A DNA stretch of 64,000 nt. It comes from Streptomyces litmocidini. GTDB taxonomy: Bacteria > Actinomycetota > Actinomycetes > Streptomycetales > Streptomycetaceae. The translations under genes and the position numbers were made by a program. The notes beneath the pieces were generated by a model that was not told where the DNA came from, did no database searches, and saw only the letters and a list, made by a program, of their open reading frames with translations. Positions within the stretch are counted from its first letter, which is position 1; the number at the start of each line of letters is the position of its first letter. The stretch is taken from positions 124,001-188,000 of the forward strand of contig NZ_BMTQ01000010.1 in the NCBI RefSeq assembly GCF_014649755.1, read 5' to 3'. Positions 26,374 to 34,555 of this stretch are shown piece by piece.

Positions 26374-27584
26374 TGACCGTCCACCTGCACTGGTTCCTGC
26401 CGACCGGCGGCGACGGCCGGACCCTCGTCGACCGGCACGCCTACACGGACGGCGGGATCACCCGGGACCGGACCGTGACCGGGGTGCGCGCGCCCGACAT
26501 CGACTATCTGGTCCAGATCGCCAAGGCGGCGGAACGGCTCGGCTTCGAGGCCGTGCTGACCCCGACCGGCACGTGGTGCGAGGACGCCTGGCTGACGACG
26601 GTGGCGCTGGCCCAGCACACCGAGCGGCTGAAGTTCCTGGTGGCGTTCCGGCCGGGGGTGATCTCGCCGGTGCTGGCGGCCCAGATGGCGGCCACGTACC
26701 AGCGGATCACCCGGGGCCGGCTGCTGCTCAACGTCGTGACGGGCGGCGACTCGGCCGAGCAGCGCCGCTTCGGCGACCACCTCGACCACGACCGGCGGTA
26801 CGCGCGCACGGCCGAGTTCCTCTCGGTGGTGCGGGGCGTGTGGGGCGGGCGGCCGTTCGACTTCGACGGCGAGCACTTCCGGATCGAGGGCGGGCTCACC
26901 GCGCTGCCGCCGGACCCGCTGCCCGAGATCTTCTTCGGCGGTTCGTCCGCGGCGGCCGGTCCGGTCGCCGCGGAGCACGCGGACGTCTACCTGACGTGGG
27001 GCGAGCCTCCGTGGCAGGTGAAGGAGAAGATCGACTGGATCCGGCGGCTGGCGGAGGAGCGCGGCCGGGAGGTCCGGTTCGGGATCCGGCTGCACACGAT
27101 CTCGCGGGACTCGGCGCGCGAGGCGTGGGCGACGGCCGACCGGCTGCTCTCGGACCTCGACGCGGAGACCGTGGCGGCGGCGCAGGACCTGCTCGGCCGG
27201 AGCGAGTCGGTCGGGCAGCAGCGGATGCTGGCGCTGCACGGCGGCGGCTCGCTCGACCGCGACCGGCTGGAGGTCTCGCCGAACCTGTGGGCGGGCGTCG
27301 GTCTGGTGCGGGGCGGGGCGGGGACCGCGCTGGTCGGCAGCCACGCCGATGTGGCGGACCGGATCGAGGAGTACCACGCCCTGGGGGTGGAGCACTTCGT
27401 GCTGTCCGGCTATCCGCACCTGGAGGAGGCGTACTGGTTCGGCGAGGGCGTGACGCCCGAGCTGGCGGCGCGCGGGCTGCTGCCGTCGGCGCCCGCTTCC
27501 CCGTTGCCCGGCGTCCCGGCGGCGAACGGACGGCCGGCCTCGGCCCCGGGCGGTGCGCCGCTGCTCGTGCCCGGCGGGCGGTAG
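26373..27584 (+). CDS. ssuD: FMNH2-dependent alkanesulfonate monooxygenase
   Basis: A 403-residue luciferase-fold enzyme that cleaves alkanesulfonates to aldehyde and sulfite using reduced flavin. The opening HWFLPTGGDGR, the active-site region TPTGTWCEDAWLTT (Cys about 67), and RLHTISRDSAREAWATAD with the catalytic Arg/His pair are characteristic of SsuD. The length slightly exceeds the usual ~380 residues because of a Pro/Ala/Gly-rich tail of about 35 residues. The start forms a TGATG overlap with ssuA. The partner flavin reductase (SsuE-like) is not seen in this window. Confidence 0.93.
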   Translation: MTVHLHWFLPTGGDGRTLVDRHAYTDGGITRDRTVTGVRAPDIDYLVQIAKAAERLGFEAVLTPTGTWCEDAWLTTVALAQHTERLKFLVAFRPGVISPVLAAQMAATYQRITRGRLLLNVVTGGDSAEQRRFGDHLDHDRRYARTAEFLSVVRGVWGGRPFDFDGEHFRIEGGLTALPPDPLPEIFFGGSSAAAGPVAAEHADVYLTWGEPPWQVKEKIDWIRRLAEERGREVRFGIRLHTISRDSAREAWATADRLLSDLDAETVAAAQDLLGRSESVGQQRMLALHGGGSLDRDRLEVSPNLWAGVGLVRGGAGTALVGSHADVADRIEEYHALGVEHFVLSGYPHLEEAYWFGEGVTPELAARGLLPSAPASPLPGVPAANGRPASAPGGAPLLVPGGR

Positions 27585-27590
27585 ACGGCC

Positions 27591-27628
27591 CCGGGGCGGG
27601 GGCGGGAAGAACCTCGCCCCCGCCCCGG
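27591..27628. terminator. Hairpin after ssuD
   Basis: Perfect 14-bp arms CCGGGGCGGGGGCG and CGCCCCCGCCCCGG with a 10-nt loop, 6 nt after the ssuD stop and just before the flavin monooxygenase start. It may end the ssu transcript or reduce read-through into the next gene. Confidence 0.7.
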
Positions 27629-27639
27629 TTGGTGGAAGC

Positions 27640-28740
27640 GTGAACGATTTCGGGCGCGAAGAGGTCAGGACGGTGGACGTCGTCGTCGTCGGCGCCGGGC
27701 AGGCGGGGCTCTCCGCCGCCTTCCACCTGCGCCGTGCCGGCCTGGAGCCGGACCGGGACTTCGTCGTCCTGGACCACGCCCCCGCCCCGGGCGGTGCCTG
27801 GCAGTTCCGGTGGCCCTCGCTCACCTACGGCAAGGTGCACGGGATGCACGCGCTGCCCGGCATGGAGCTGACCGGGGCCGATCCCTCGCGTCCCTCCTCG
27901 GAGGTGATCGGCGCGTACTTCGACGCGTACGAGCGGACGTTCGGCCTGCGGGTGCACCGGCCCGTCGACGTCGCGGCCGTCCGGGAGGGCGAGGACGGCC
28001 GGCTCCGGGTCGAGACCTCGGAGGGCGTGTACGCGCCCCGGGCCCTGATCAACGCGACGGGCACCTGGGACCGTCCGTTCTGGCCGCGCTACCCCGGTCA
28101 GGAGACCTTCCGGGGCCGTCAGCTGCACACCTCCGGCTATCCGGGCCCCGGGGAGTTCGCCGGGAAGCGGGTGCTCGTCGTGGGCGGCGGGGCTTCCGGC
28201 ACCCAGCACCTCATGGAGGTCGCCGAGGTCGCGGCGGAGACGTTCTGGGTGACCCGGCGCGAGCCCGTCTACCGCGAGGGTCCCTTCGGCGAGGCGGAGG
28301 GCCGCGCGGCCGTCGCGCTGGTCGAGGACCGGGTGCGGCGCGGGCTGCCGCCGCAGAGCGTCGTCTCGGTCACCGGGCTTCCGCTCAACGACGCGATCCG
28401 CGACGCACGCGCGCGCGGGATCCTGGACCGGCTGCCGATGTTCGACCGGATCACCCCGACCGGGGTGGCCTGGGACGACGGCCGGACCGTCGACGTGGAC
28501 GTCATCCTGTGGGCGACCGGTTTCCGGGCGGCGATCGACCATCTGGCGCCGCTGCGGCTGCGCGAGCCGGGCGGCGGCATCCAGGTGGAGGGCACGCGCG
28601 CGGTCCGCGACGAACGCGTCCACCTCGTCGGCTACGGCCCCTCGGCCTCGACGATCGGCGCCAACCGGGCCGGCCGCGCGGCCGTCTCCGACATCCGCCG
28701 TCTCCTCGCCCGCGACCGGGTCGCCGCGCCGACCGCCTGA
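27640..28740 (+). CDS. Flavin-containing monooxygenase (ArsO/Trk-like NAD(P)-binding)
   Basis: A 366-residue FAD- and NADPH-binding oxidoreductase. The FAD Rossmann motif is VVVGAGQAGLSAAFHLR near the N-terminus, the NADPH motif is VLVVGGGASGTQHLMEV, the FMO fingerprint is FRGRQLHTSGYPG, and ILWATGFRAAI is the typical late ATG-F motif. Such enzymes oxygenate soft nucleophiles such as sulfur or nitrogen. GTG 27640 is used; a GTG at 27673 with a somewhat better purine run is an alternative that removes 11 residues. It follows ssuD behind a strong hairpin, so it could be a weakly co-expressed sulfur-related function or a separate unit. Confidence 0.85.
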   Translation: MNDFGREEVRTVDVVVVGAGQAGLSAAFHLRRAGLEPDRDFVVLDHAPAPGGAWQFRWPSLTYGKVHGMHALPGMELTGADPSRPSSEVIGAYFDAYERTFGLRVHRPVDVAAVREGEDGRLRVETSEGVYAPRALINATGTWDRPFWPRYPGQETFRGRQLHTSGYPGPGEFAGKRVLVVGGGASGTQHLMEVAEVAAETFWVTRREPVYREGPFGEAEGRAAVALVEDRVRRGLPPQSVVSVTGLPLNDAIRDARARGILDRLPMFDRITPTGVAWDDGRTVDVDVILWATGFRAAIDHLAPLRLREPGGGIQVEGTRAVRDERVHLVGYGPSASTIGANRAGRAAVSDIRRLLARDRVAAPTA

Positions 28741-28769
28741 ACCGCGCGGCATCCGGCCCCGCACGCGGC

Positions 28770-28808
28770 GGCGCCGCCGGCCCCCTGGGACGGGGGGCCG
28801 GCGGCGCC
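28770..28808. terminator. Bidirectional terminator after the flavin monooxygenase
   Basis: Perfect 16-bp arms GGCGCCGCCGGCCCCC and GGGGGCCGGCGGCGCC around a 7-nt loop. It lies between the plus-strand monooxygenase and the minus-strand 19-residue ORF and can serve both. Confidence 0.85.
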
Positions 28809-28822
28809 GGGCACTGCGATCG

Positions 28823-28882
28823 TCAGACGAGCCAGCCCAGGAAGTGGAGGACGCCGGCGAGCAGGTTGGTGATGACGTTCAT
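28823..28882 (-). CDS. 19-residue hydrophobic micropeptide
   Basis: ATG 28882 starts the peptide MNVITNLLAGVLHFLGWLV. The ribosome binding site GAGGAGAAG is textbook and 8 nt upstream, and a 16-bp hairpin terminator follows the stop by 14 nt. The peptide is one amphipathic-to-hydrophobic helix, so membrane association is likely. It lies 123 bp downstream of the ABC exporter on the same strand. I do not know a named family; the gene signals, not homology, support it. Confidence 0.65.
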   Translation of the reverse strand: MNVITNLLAGVLHFLGWLV

Positions 28883-29005
28883 GGTGGTGCTTCTCCTCAT
28901 ACAGGTACATCAGTGGGACGTGTGCGGTCGCGGTCTGCAGCCCGTCGCTCGCACTCCGTAATCTTCCGATGCCGTAAGGGAGTTGGGCAACGAATCCCGG
29001 GGCGA

Positions 29006-30877
29006 TCACACGTTCTGGGGAACAACCGCTCCCACGTTCGCCCGTTCGGTGCGGGCGTCCCGGCGGACCAGGGCCGCGTACCGCCCGTCCCGGGCGAGCA
29101 GTTCCTCGTGCGTCCCGCGCTCGACGATCCCGCCCGCCTCCAGGACGACGATCTGGTCGGCGTCGCGGACGGTGGAGAGCCGGTGGGCGATGGTGATGGT
29201 GGTGCGCCCGGCCGACAGGGCGTCGATGGCGCTCTGCACGGCGTGCTCGGTCCGGGTGTCGAGGGCGCTGGTCGCCTCGTCGAGGATCAGCACCGGCGGA
29301 TCGCGCAGGATGGTGCGCGCGAGGGCGAGGCGCTGCTTCTCGCCGCCCGAGAAGCGGTAGCCGCGCTCGCCGACGAGGGTGTCGTACCCCTCGGGGAGCG
29401 AGGCGATGTGCTCGTGGATCTGGGCGGCGCGCGCGGCCGCCTCCATCTCCTCGTCGGTGGCGTCCGGCTTGGCGAAGCGGAGGTTGTCGGCGACGGAGGC
29501 GTGGAAGAGGTACGTCTCCTGGGAGACGACGCCGACGGCGCGGGCGAGGGTGTCGAAGTCCAGGTCCCGCACGTCGACCCCGTCGAGGGTGACGCGGCCG
29601 CCGGTGACGTCGTACAGCCGGGGCACCAGGTAGCTGAGGGTGGACTTGCCGGAGCCGGTGGGGCCGACGACGGCGAGGCTGCCGCCGGCGGGGACGGTCA
29701 GGTCGATGCCGGCCAGGGTCGGGCGGTCCTGCCCCTCGGGGTCGTAGCGGAACTCGACCTTCTCGAAGGAGACCTCGCCCCGGATCTCCGGGAGCCGGAC
29801 CGGCTCGTCGGGCTCGGTGATGTCGACGGGCAGGTCGAGGTACTCGAAGATGCGCTGGAAGAGCGCGAGGGAGGTCTGCACCTGCACGCCGGTGGAGAGC
29901 AGGCTGACGGCGGGCCGGAAGAGGCCCTGCTGGAGCGAGACGAAGGCGACGAGCGTGCCGAGCGAGATCTCCGAGCCGCCCGAACCGAGGGCGATGCCGG
30001 CGGCCCAGTAGATCAGGGCGGGCATGGCGGCCATGACGATGCCGATGGTGGACATCCGCCACCGCCCCGCCATGGAGGAGCGCACTTCGAGGTCGACGAG
30101 GCGCTCGGACTCCTCGGCGAAGGACCGGGTGAGCGAGTCGGCGCGGCCCATGGTGCGGCCGAGCAGGATGCCGCTGACCGAGAGGGACTCCGTGACGGTC
30201 GCGGCCATGGCGGCCATCTGCTTCTGGCGCTGGGTGGTGATCTTCTTGCGCTCGCGGCCGACGCGCCGGCTGATCCAGACGAAGACCGGCAGCAGGAGCA
30301 GCGAGACGAGGGTGAGGCGCCAGTCGAGGGCGAGCATGGCGACGACGGTCGCGACGACGGCGGTGAGGTTGGAGACGAGGGAGGTGGCCGTGGAGGTCAC
30401 GGTCGCCTGCATGCCGCCGATGTCGTTGGCGATGCGGGACTGGACCTCGCCGGTGCGCGTGCGCGTGAAGAAGGCGAGCGGCATCCGCTGGAGCTGCTCG
30501 TAGACCCCGGTGCGCAGGTCGTGCATGACGCGCTGGCCGACGGTGGTCGAGATGAGGGTCTGGAGCACGCCGAAGACGCTGGTCAGGACGGCGGTGGCGA
30601 TCATGCCGAGGGCGAGCAGGCTGAGCAGCCCGGTGCGGCCCTGGGGGATCGCGGTGTCCAGGATCTCCCGGAGGAGGAACGGCGAGGCGACCGACACGAG
30701 CGAGGCGGCGCCGACCAGGAGGCCGACGAGCGCGAGGCGCGCGCGGTAGGGGCGGAAGAGCCGCAGGATCCGCCGCACCTGGGCGGGCTCCCTGGGCTGT
30801 CCGGAGTCGCGGGGCGGGGGCGTCCAGTCGGACTGGTCGTGGGGGCGCATGGGCTCCTTCGAAGAGGGGTGATCCAT
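29006..30877 (-). CDS. ABC exporter, fused permease and ATPase (half-transporter)
   Basis: A 623-residue type-IV ABC exporter expected to act as a homodimer in drug, peptide or lipid efflux. The N-terminal ~45 residues are polar; about 45-330 hold six membrane helices with coupling-helix sequence; the C-terminal ATPase has Walker A VVGPTGSGKSTL, the signature FSGGEKQRLALA, Walker B VLILDEATSALD and the His switch TIAHRLST. ATG 30877 is chosen because a TTGTGA/TATGCT promoter ends just before it; ATG 30850 is an alternative preceded by GGAG. It is divergent from a MarR-family regulator, the usual sign of substrate-induced efflux. The cargo is unknown. Confidence 0.93.
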   Translation of the reverse strand: MDHPSSKEPMRPHDQSDWTPPPRDSGQPREPAQVRRILRLFRPYRARLALVGLLVGAASLVSVASPFLLREILDTAIPQGRTGLLSLLALGMIATAVLTSVFGVLQTLISTTVGQRVMHDLRTGVYEQLQRMPLAFFTRTRTGEVQSRIANDIGGMQATVTSTATSLVSNLTAVVATVVAMLALDWRLTLVSLLLLPVFVWISRRVGRERKKITTQRQKQMAAMAATVTESLSVSGILLGRTMGRADSLTRSFAEESERLVDLEVRSSMAGRWRMSTIGIVMAAMPALIYWAAGIALGSGGSEISLGTLVAFVSLQQGLFRPAVSLLSTGVQVQTSLALFQRIFEYLDLPVDITEPDEPVRLPEIRGEVSFEKVEFRYDPEGQDRPTLAGIDLTVPAGGSLAVVGPTGSGKSTLSYLVPRLYDVTGGRVTLDGVDVRDLDFDTLARAVGVVSQETYLFHASVADNLRFAKPDATDEEMEAAARAAQIHEHIASLPEGYDTLVGERGYRFSGGEKQRLALARTILRDPPVLILDEATSALDTRTEHAVQSAIDALSAGRTTITIAHRLSTVRDADQIVVLEAGGIVERGTHEELLARDGRYAALVRRDARTERANVGAVVPQNV

Positions 30878-30880
30878 CGG

Positions 30881-30937
30881 AGCATAGCTCACTGTTACCT
30901 ATACTCACAATGAAGGTGGTCCTGATATTGTTCCCCC
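30881..30937. promoter_or_regulatory. Divergent promoter region between ABC exporter and MarR
   Basis: On the minus strand TTGTGA (30905-30910) and TATGCT (30881-30886) are spaced 18 bp and end 3 nt before the exporter ATG at 30877. On the plus strand TATTGT (30926-30931) ends 6 nt before the MarR ATG, and no ribosome binding site is present. This AT-rich 60-bp segment is the natural MarR operator site, but I could not settle on one palindrome. Confidence 0.5.
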
Positions 30938-31435
30938 ATGAGCACCCCCGGCCGTCCGAGCACCTCCGAGCGCCCGAGCACCCCCGACCGTGCGGGCGGG
31001 ACCGACGCCGACGGGCTCCTCGCCGAGCAGCTGCTGCGGCTCACCCGGCGCCTGCACCGCATCCAGAAGCACCATCTGGAGCCGGTGGGCATCACCCCCG
31101 CGCAGTCCCGGCTCCTGCGCACGGTCGCACACTTCGGGGAGCCGCCCCGGATGGCGGACCTCGCGGCCCGCCTGGAGGTCGTCCCGAGGGCCGTGACCAG
31201 TCTCGTCGACGGCCTGGAGGCGTGCGACCGGGTGCGCCGGGTGCCCGACCCGAGCAACCGCCGGGTGGTGCGGATCGAGCTCACCGACGCGGGACGCGCC
31301 ACGCTGCGCGAGTTGCGCAGCGCGCGCCGGGCCGCCGCAGAGGACATCCTTGCTCCATTGACCGTCGAACAGCGCGAGGTGCTCGAGGGTCTGCTGTCCG
31401 CCCTGGTCGACTCCGGCCCCGAGCGCGGCTGCTGA
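30938..31435 (+). CDS. MarR-family transcriptional regulator
   Basis: A 165-residue winged-helix repressor. After a Ser/Pro/Arg-rich N-terminal tail with short RPST repeats (residues 1-20), the MarR fold follows: dimer helix LLRLTRRLHRIQKHHL, recognition helix region MADLAARLEVVPRAVTSLVDG, and wing RRVPDPSNRRVVRIELTDAG with the DxRxx-like Asp. It likely represses the divergent ABC exporter and itself. The ATG at 30938 has no ribosome binding site but a -10-like element 6 nt upstream, so it is probably leaderless. Confidence 0.9.
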   Translation: MSTPGRPSTSERPSTPDRAGGTDADGLLAEQLLRLTRRLHRIQKHHLEPVGITPAQSRLLRTVAHFGEPPRMADLAARLEVVPRAVTSLVDGLEACDRVRRVPDPSNRRVVRIELTDAGRATLRELRSARRAAAEDILAPLTVEQREVLEGLLSALVDSGPERGC

Positions 31436-31474
31436 TCCGTCGGGCGCGGGGCCGCGCCGAAGGGGAGCCGTGAC

Positions 31475-34399
31475 ATGCCGCTGCTTGAGCCGAACCCGCA
31501 GGCCCTGCGTCCCGGCACGAAGCGGACCCCCGCCCCGGACCGCGTGCCGGAGCTCCTGGCGCGGGGCACTCCGCGGCGACTGCGCGAGGAGCTCACGGAG
31601 CTCCTCGGACCGGGGAAGGTCCTGTCGAGGATCTCCGACCTGGTGCGCTACGCCTCGGACGCGAGCCCGTACCGCTTCGTCCCGCAGGTCGTCGTGGTCG
31701 CCGAGGACGTCGACGACGTCTCCGCCGTCCTGTCGTACGCCCACGGCAAGGGCCGCGAGGTGGTCTTCCGGGCCGCCGGGACCAGCCTCAACGGACAGGC
31801 GCAGGGCGAGGACGTCCTCGTCGACGTGCGCCGCCACTGGGCCGGCGTCGAGGTCCTGGACGACGGGGCCCGGGCGCGGATCCGGCCCGGCACCACGGTG
31901 GTGCGGGCGAACGCCGCGCTCGCCCCGTACGGGCGGGTCCTGGGGCCCGATCCGGCCAGCGCGGTCGCCTGCACGATCGGCGGCGTCGTCGCCAACAACG
32001 CCTCGGGGATGACGGCCGGCACCGCCCGGAACTCGTACCGGACCGTCGCGTCCCTGACCGTGGTGCTGCCGAGCGGGACCGTGGTCGACACGGCGGACCC
32101 GGACGCCGACGAGCAGCTCGCGCGCGCCGAGCCGAGGCTGTGCGCGGAGCTGATGGCGCTGAAGGCGGAGATCGAGGCGGACCCCGCGCTGACCGCGCGG
32201 ATCCGCGCCAAGCACGCCATCAAGAACACCAACGGCTACCGTCTCGACGCCTTCCTCGACGGCGACACCCCGGTGCGGATCCTGCGCGGCCTGATGGTCG
32301 GATCCGAGGGCACCCTCGGCTTCATCTCCGAGGTCGTCTTCGACACCCTGCCGCTGAACCGGGAGGTGTCCACGGCCCTGCTCCTCTTCCCCTCGCTGCC
32401 GGCGGCCGCCGCGGCCGTGCCCCTGTTCAACGAGGCCGGGGCGCTCGCCGTCGAACTGATGGACGGCAACACGCTGCGGGCCTCGGTGAGGGTGGCGGGC
32501 GTGCCCGCCGACTGGGCGGAGCTGCCCAAGGAGGCGGCGGCCCTCCTGGTCGAGTTCCGGGCCCCGGACGCGGCGGCCCTGGAGGCGTACGAACGGGCGG
32601 CCCTGTCCGTGCTCGCAGGCCTCGACCTGGTCGCCCCGGTGGCCTCCGTGGAGAACGCCTTCACCCGGGACCCGAAACGGATCTCCGGCTACTGGAAGGC
32701 CCGCAGGGCCTTCGTGACGGCGGTCGGCGGCTCCCGCCCCTCCGGCACGACCCTGATCACCGAGGACTTCGCGGTGCCGCCGGAGCGGCTGGCGGAGGCC
32801 TGCGAGGCGCTGCTCGGCCTCCAGGCCCGGCACGGCTTCGACGCGGCCGTGGCCGGCCACGCGGCCCACGGCAACCTCCACTTCCTGCTCGCCTTCGACG
32901 CGGGCGACCCCGCCGACGTCCAGCGGTACGCGGCCTTCATGGACGAGTTCTGCAAGCTGACCGTGGAGCGCTTCGACGGCTCGCTGAAGGCGGAGCACGC
33001 CACCGGCCGCAACATCGCGCCCTTCCTGGAGCTGGAGTGGGGAACGCGGGCGACCGAGCTGATGTGGCGGGTCAAGGAGGCCCTCGACCCCGCCGGGGTG
33101 CTCGCCCCGCGGATCGTCCTGGACCGCGACCCGCAGGCCCATCTGCGCGGCCTGAAGACGATCCCCACCGTGGAACGGACCGCCGATCCCTGCATCGAGT
33201 GCGGCTTCTGCGAACCGACGTGCCCCAGCCAGGACCTGACGACCACTCCGCGCCAGCGGATCGTGCTGCGCCGGGAGATGATGCGCCAGTCCGACGGCTC
33301 CCCCGTCGAGGCCCGGCTCCTGGAGTCGTACGGCTACGACGCCGTCGACACCTGCGCCGGCGACTCCACCTGCGGGCTGGCCTGCCCGGTCGGGATCGAC
33401 ACGGGGGCGCTCATGAAGGAGTTCCGGCACGAGCGGCACTCGCCGGGCGAGGAGCGGATCGCAGCCCTGGCCGCGCGGAACTTCCGCGCGGTGGAGGCCT
33501 CCGCGCGGCTCGCGGTCGCCGCCGCGGACCGGATCGGCGACCGGATTCTGGGGTCGCTGACGGGCCTCGCCCGCAGGGCCGTCCGCCCCGACCTCGTACC
33601 GGAGTGGCTGCCGGAGATCCCGGGCCCGGCGGCGAGGCGGCTGCCCCGCACCCACCGGCCGGCCGCGGTCGCCGTCTACTACCCGGCCTGTGTGAACCGC
33701 GTCTTCGGCGGTCCGGAGGGCGATCCCGGGCCCTCGCTCCCGGAGGCCGTCGTCGCGGTCTCGGCGCGGGCCGGACGGCCGGTGTGGATCCCGGACGACG
33801 TGGCCGGCACGTGCTGCGCGACGATCTGGCACTCCAAGGGGTACGAGCGGGGCAATGAGGTGATGGCGAACCGGATCGTCGAGGCCGCCTGGGGGTGGAC
33901 GGCCGGCGGACGGCTGCCGCTCGTGGTGGACGCCTCCTCGTGCGCCCTCGGGATCGCGGACGAGGTGGTGCCGTACCTGACGGAGGACAACCGGGCGCTG
34001 CACGCCGAACTGACCGTCCTCGACTCGCTCGTGTGGGCGGCGGACGAACTGCTCCCCCGGCTGGAGGTGCGGCGTCGCGTCGCCTCGGCCGTGGTCCATC
34101 CGACGTGCTCGATGCGGCACCTGGGCGACGAGGAGAGGCTCACCGAGCTCGCCGGGGCCTGCGCGGAGGAGGTCGTCGTCCCGGCCGACGCGGGTTGCTG
34201 CGCCTTCGCCGGGGACCGGGGCATGCTGCATCCGGAGCTGACGGCCTCGGCGACGGCCCGCGAGGCGGCCGAGGTCACGGCCAGGCCGTTCGACGCGCAC
34301 CTCTCGGCCAACCGGATGTGCGAGATCGGGATGGACCGGGCGACGGGCCGGAGCTACGGATCGGTGCTCCTCGCACTGGAACGCGCCACTCGACCCTGA
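31475..34399 (+). CDS. FAD-binding and Fe-S-binding dehydrogenase (GlcD-GlpC fusion, YdiJ/D-2-hydroxyacid type)
   Basis: A 974-residue fusion that oxidises a 2-hydroxy acid (D-lactate- or 2-hydroxyglutarate-like) and passes electrons to the chain. The N-terminal half has the FAD_binding_4 motif FRAAGTSLNGQAQG and GGVVANNASGMTAGT, then the FAD-oxidase C domain with EHATGRNIAPFLELEWG. Two 4Fe-4S clusters are at about residues 571 (CIECGFCEPTCP) and 626 (CGLACPVG). The C-terminal CCG-type domains follow (VYYPACVNRVF, TCCATIWHSKG, HPTCSMRHLG, DAGCCAFAGDRGM). ATG 31475 has GGGGAG 6-9 nt upstream. It lies 39 bp after marR and could be co-transcribed. A 12-bp terminator follows. The exact substrate is not determinable. 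Confidence 0.92.
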   Translation: MPLLEPNPQALRPGTKRTPAPDRVPELLARGTPRRLREELTELLGPGKVLSRISDLVRYASDASPYRFVPQVVVVAEDVDDVSAVLSYAHGKGREVVFRAAGTSLNGQAQGEDVLVDVRRHWAGVEVLDDGARARIRPGTTVVRANAALAPYGRVLGPDPASAVACTIGGVVANNASGMTAGTARNSYRTVASLTVVLPSGTVVDTADPDADEQLARAEPRLCAELMALKAEIEADPALTARIRAKHAIKNTNGYRLDAFLDGDTPVRILRGLMVGSEGTLGFISEVVFDTLPLNREVSTALLLFPSLPAAAAAVPLFNEAGALAVELMDGNTLRASVRVAGVPADWAELPKEAAALLVEFRAPDAAALEAYERAALSVLAGLDLVAPVASVENAFTRDPKRISGYWKARRAFVTAVGGSRPSGTTLITEDFAVPPERLAEACEALLGLQARHGFDAAVAGHAAHGNLHFLLAFDAGDPADVQRYAAFMDEFCKLTVERFDGSLKAEHATGRNIAPFLELEWGTRATELMWRVKEALDPAGVLAPRIVLDRDPQAHLRGLKTIPTVERTADPCIECGFCEPTCPSQDLTTTPRQRIVLRREMMRQSDGSPVEARLLESYGYDAVDTCAGDSTCGLACPVGIDTGALMKEFRHERHSPGEERIAALAARNFRAVEASARLAVAAADRIGDRILGSLTGLARRAVRPDLVPEWLPEIPGPAARRLPRTHRPAAVAVYYPACVNRVFGGPEGDPGPSLPEAVVAVSARAGRPVWIPDDVAGTCCATIWHSKGYERGNEVMANRIVEAAWGWTAGGRLPLVVDASSCALGIADEVVPYLTEDNRALHAELTVLDSLVWAADELLPRLEVRRRVASAVVHPTCSMRHLGDEERLTELAGACAEEVVVPADAGCCAFAGDRGMLHPELTASATAREAAEVTARPFDAHLSANRMCEIGMDRATGRSYGSVLLALERATRP

Positions 34400-34434
34400 C
34401 TATCCGTCAATCCGCCCGCCGCCCCGGGCGGACA

Positions 34435-34464
34435 GGACCCCTCACCCCGTACGGTGAGGGGTCC
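34435..34464. terminator. Terminator after the FAD/Fe-S dehydrogenase
   Basis: Perfect 12-bp arms GGACCCCTCACC and GGTGAGGGGTCC with a 6-nt loop, followed by TTCG. Confidence 0.85.
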
Positions 34465-34555
34465 TTCGTATGTTCGGGTGATCATCCGCGGCCGGTGCCG
34501 CTCGACGGAGGAACCGGAACAGTACAGTCCAACCACCCGCCACCAGGGAGGTCCC

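Noticed and set aside
28844..30913. 689-codon plus-strand ORF over the ABC exporter
   Set aside because: The exporter on the minus strand has all ABC motifs; the plus frame is a low-complexity shadow.
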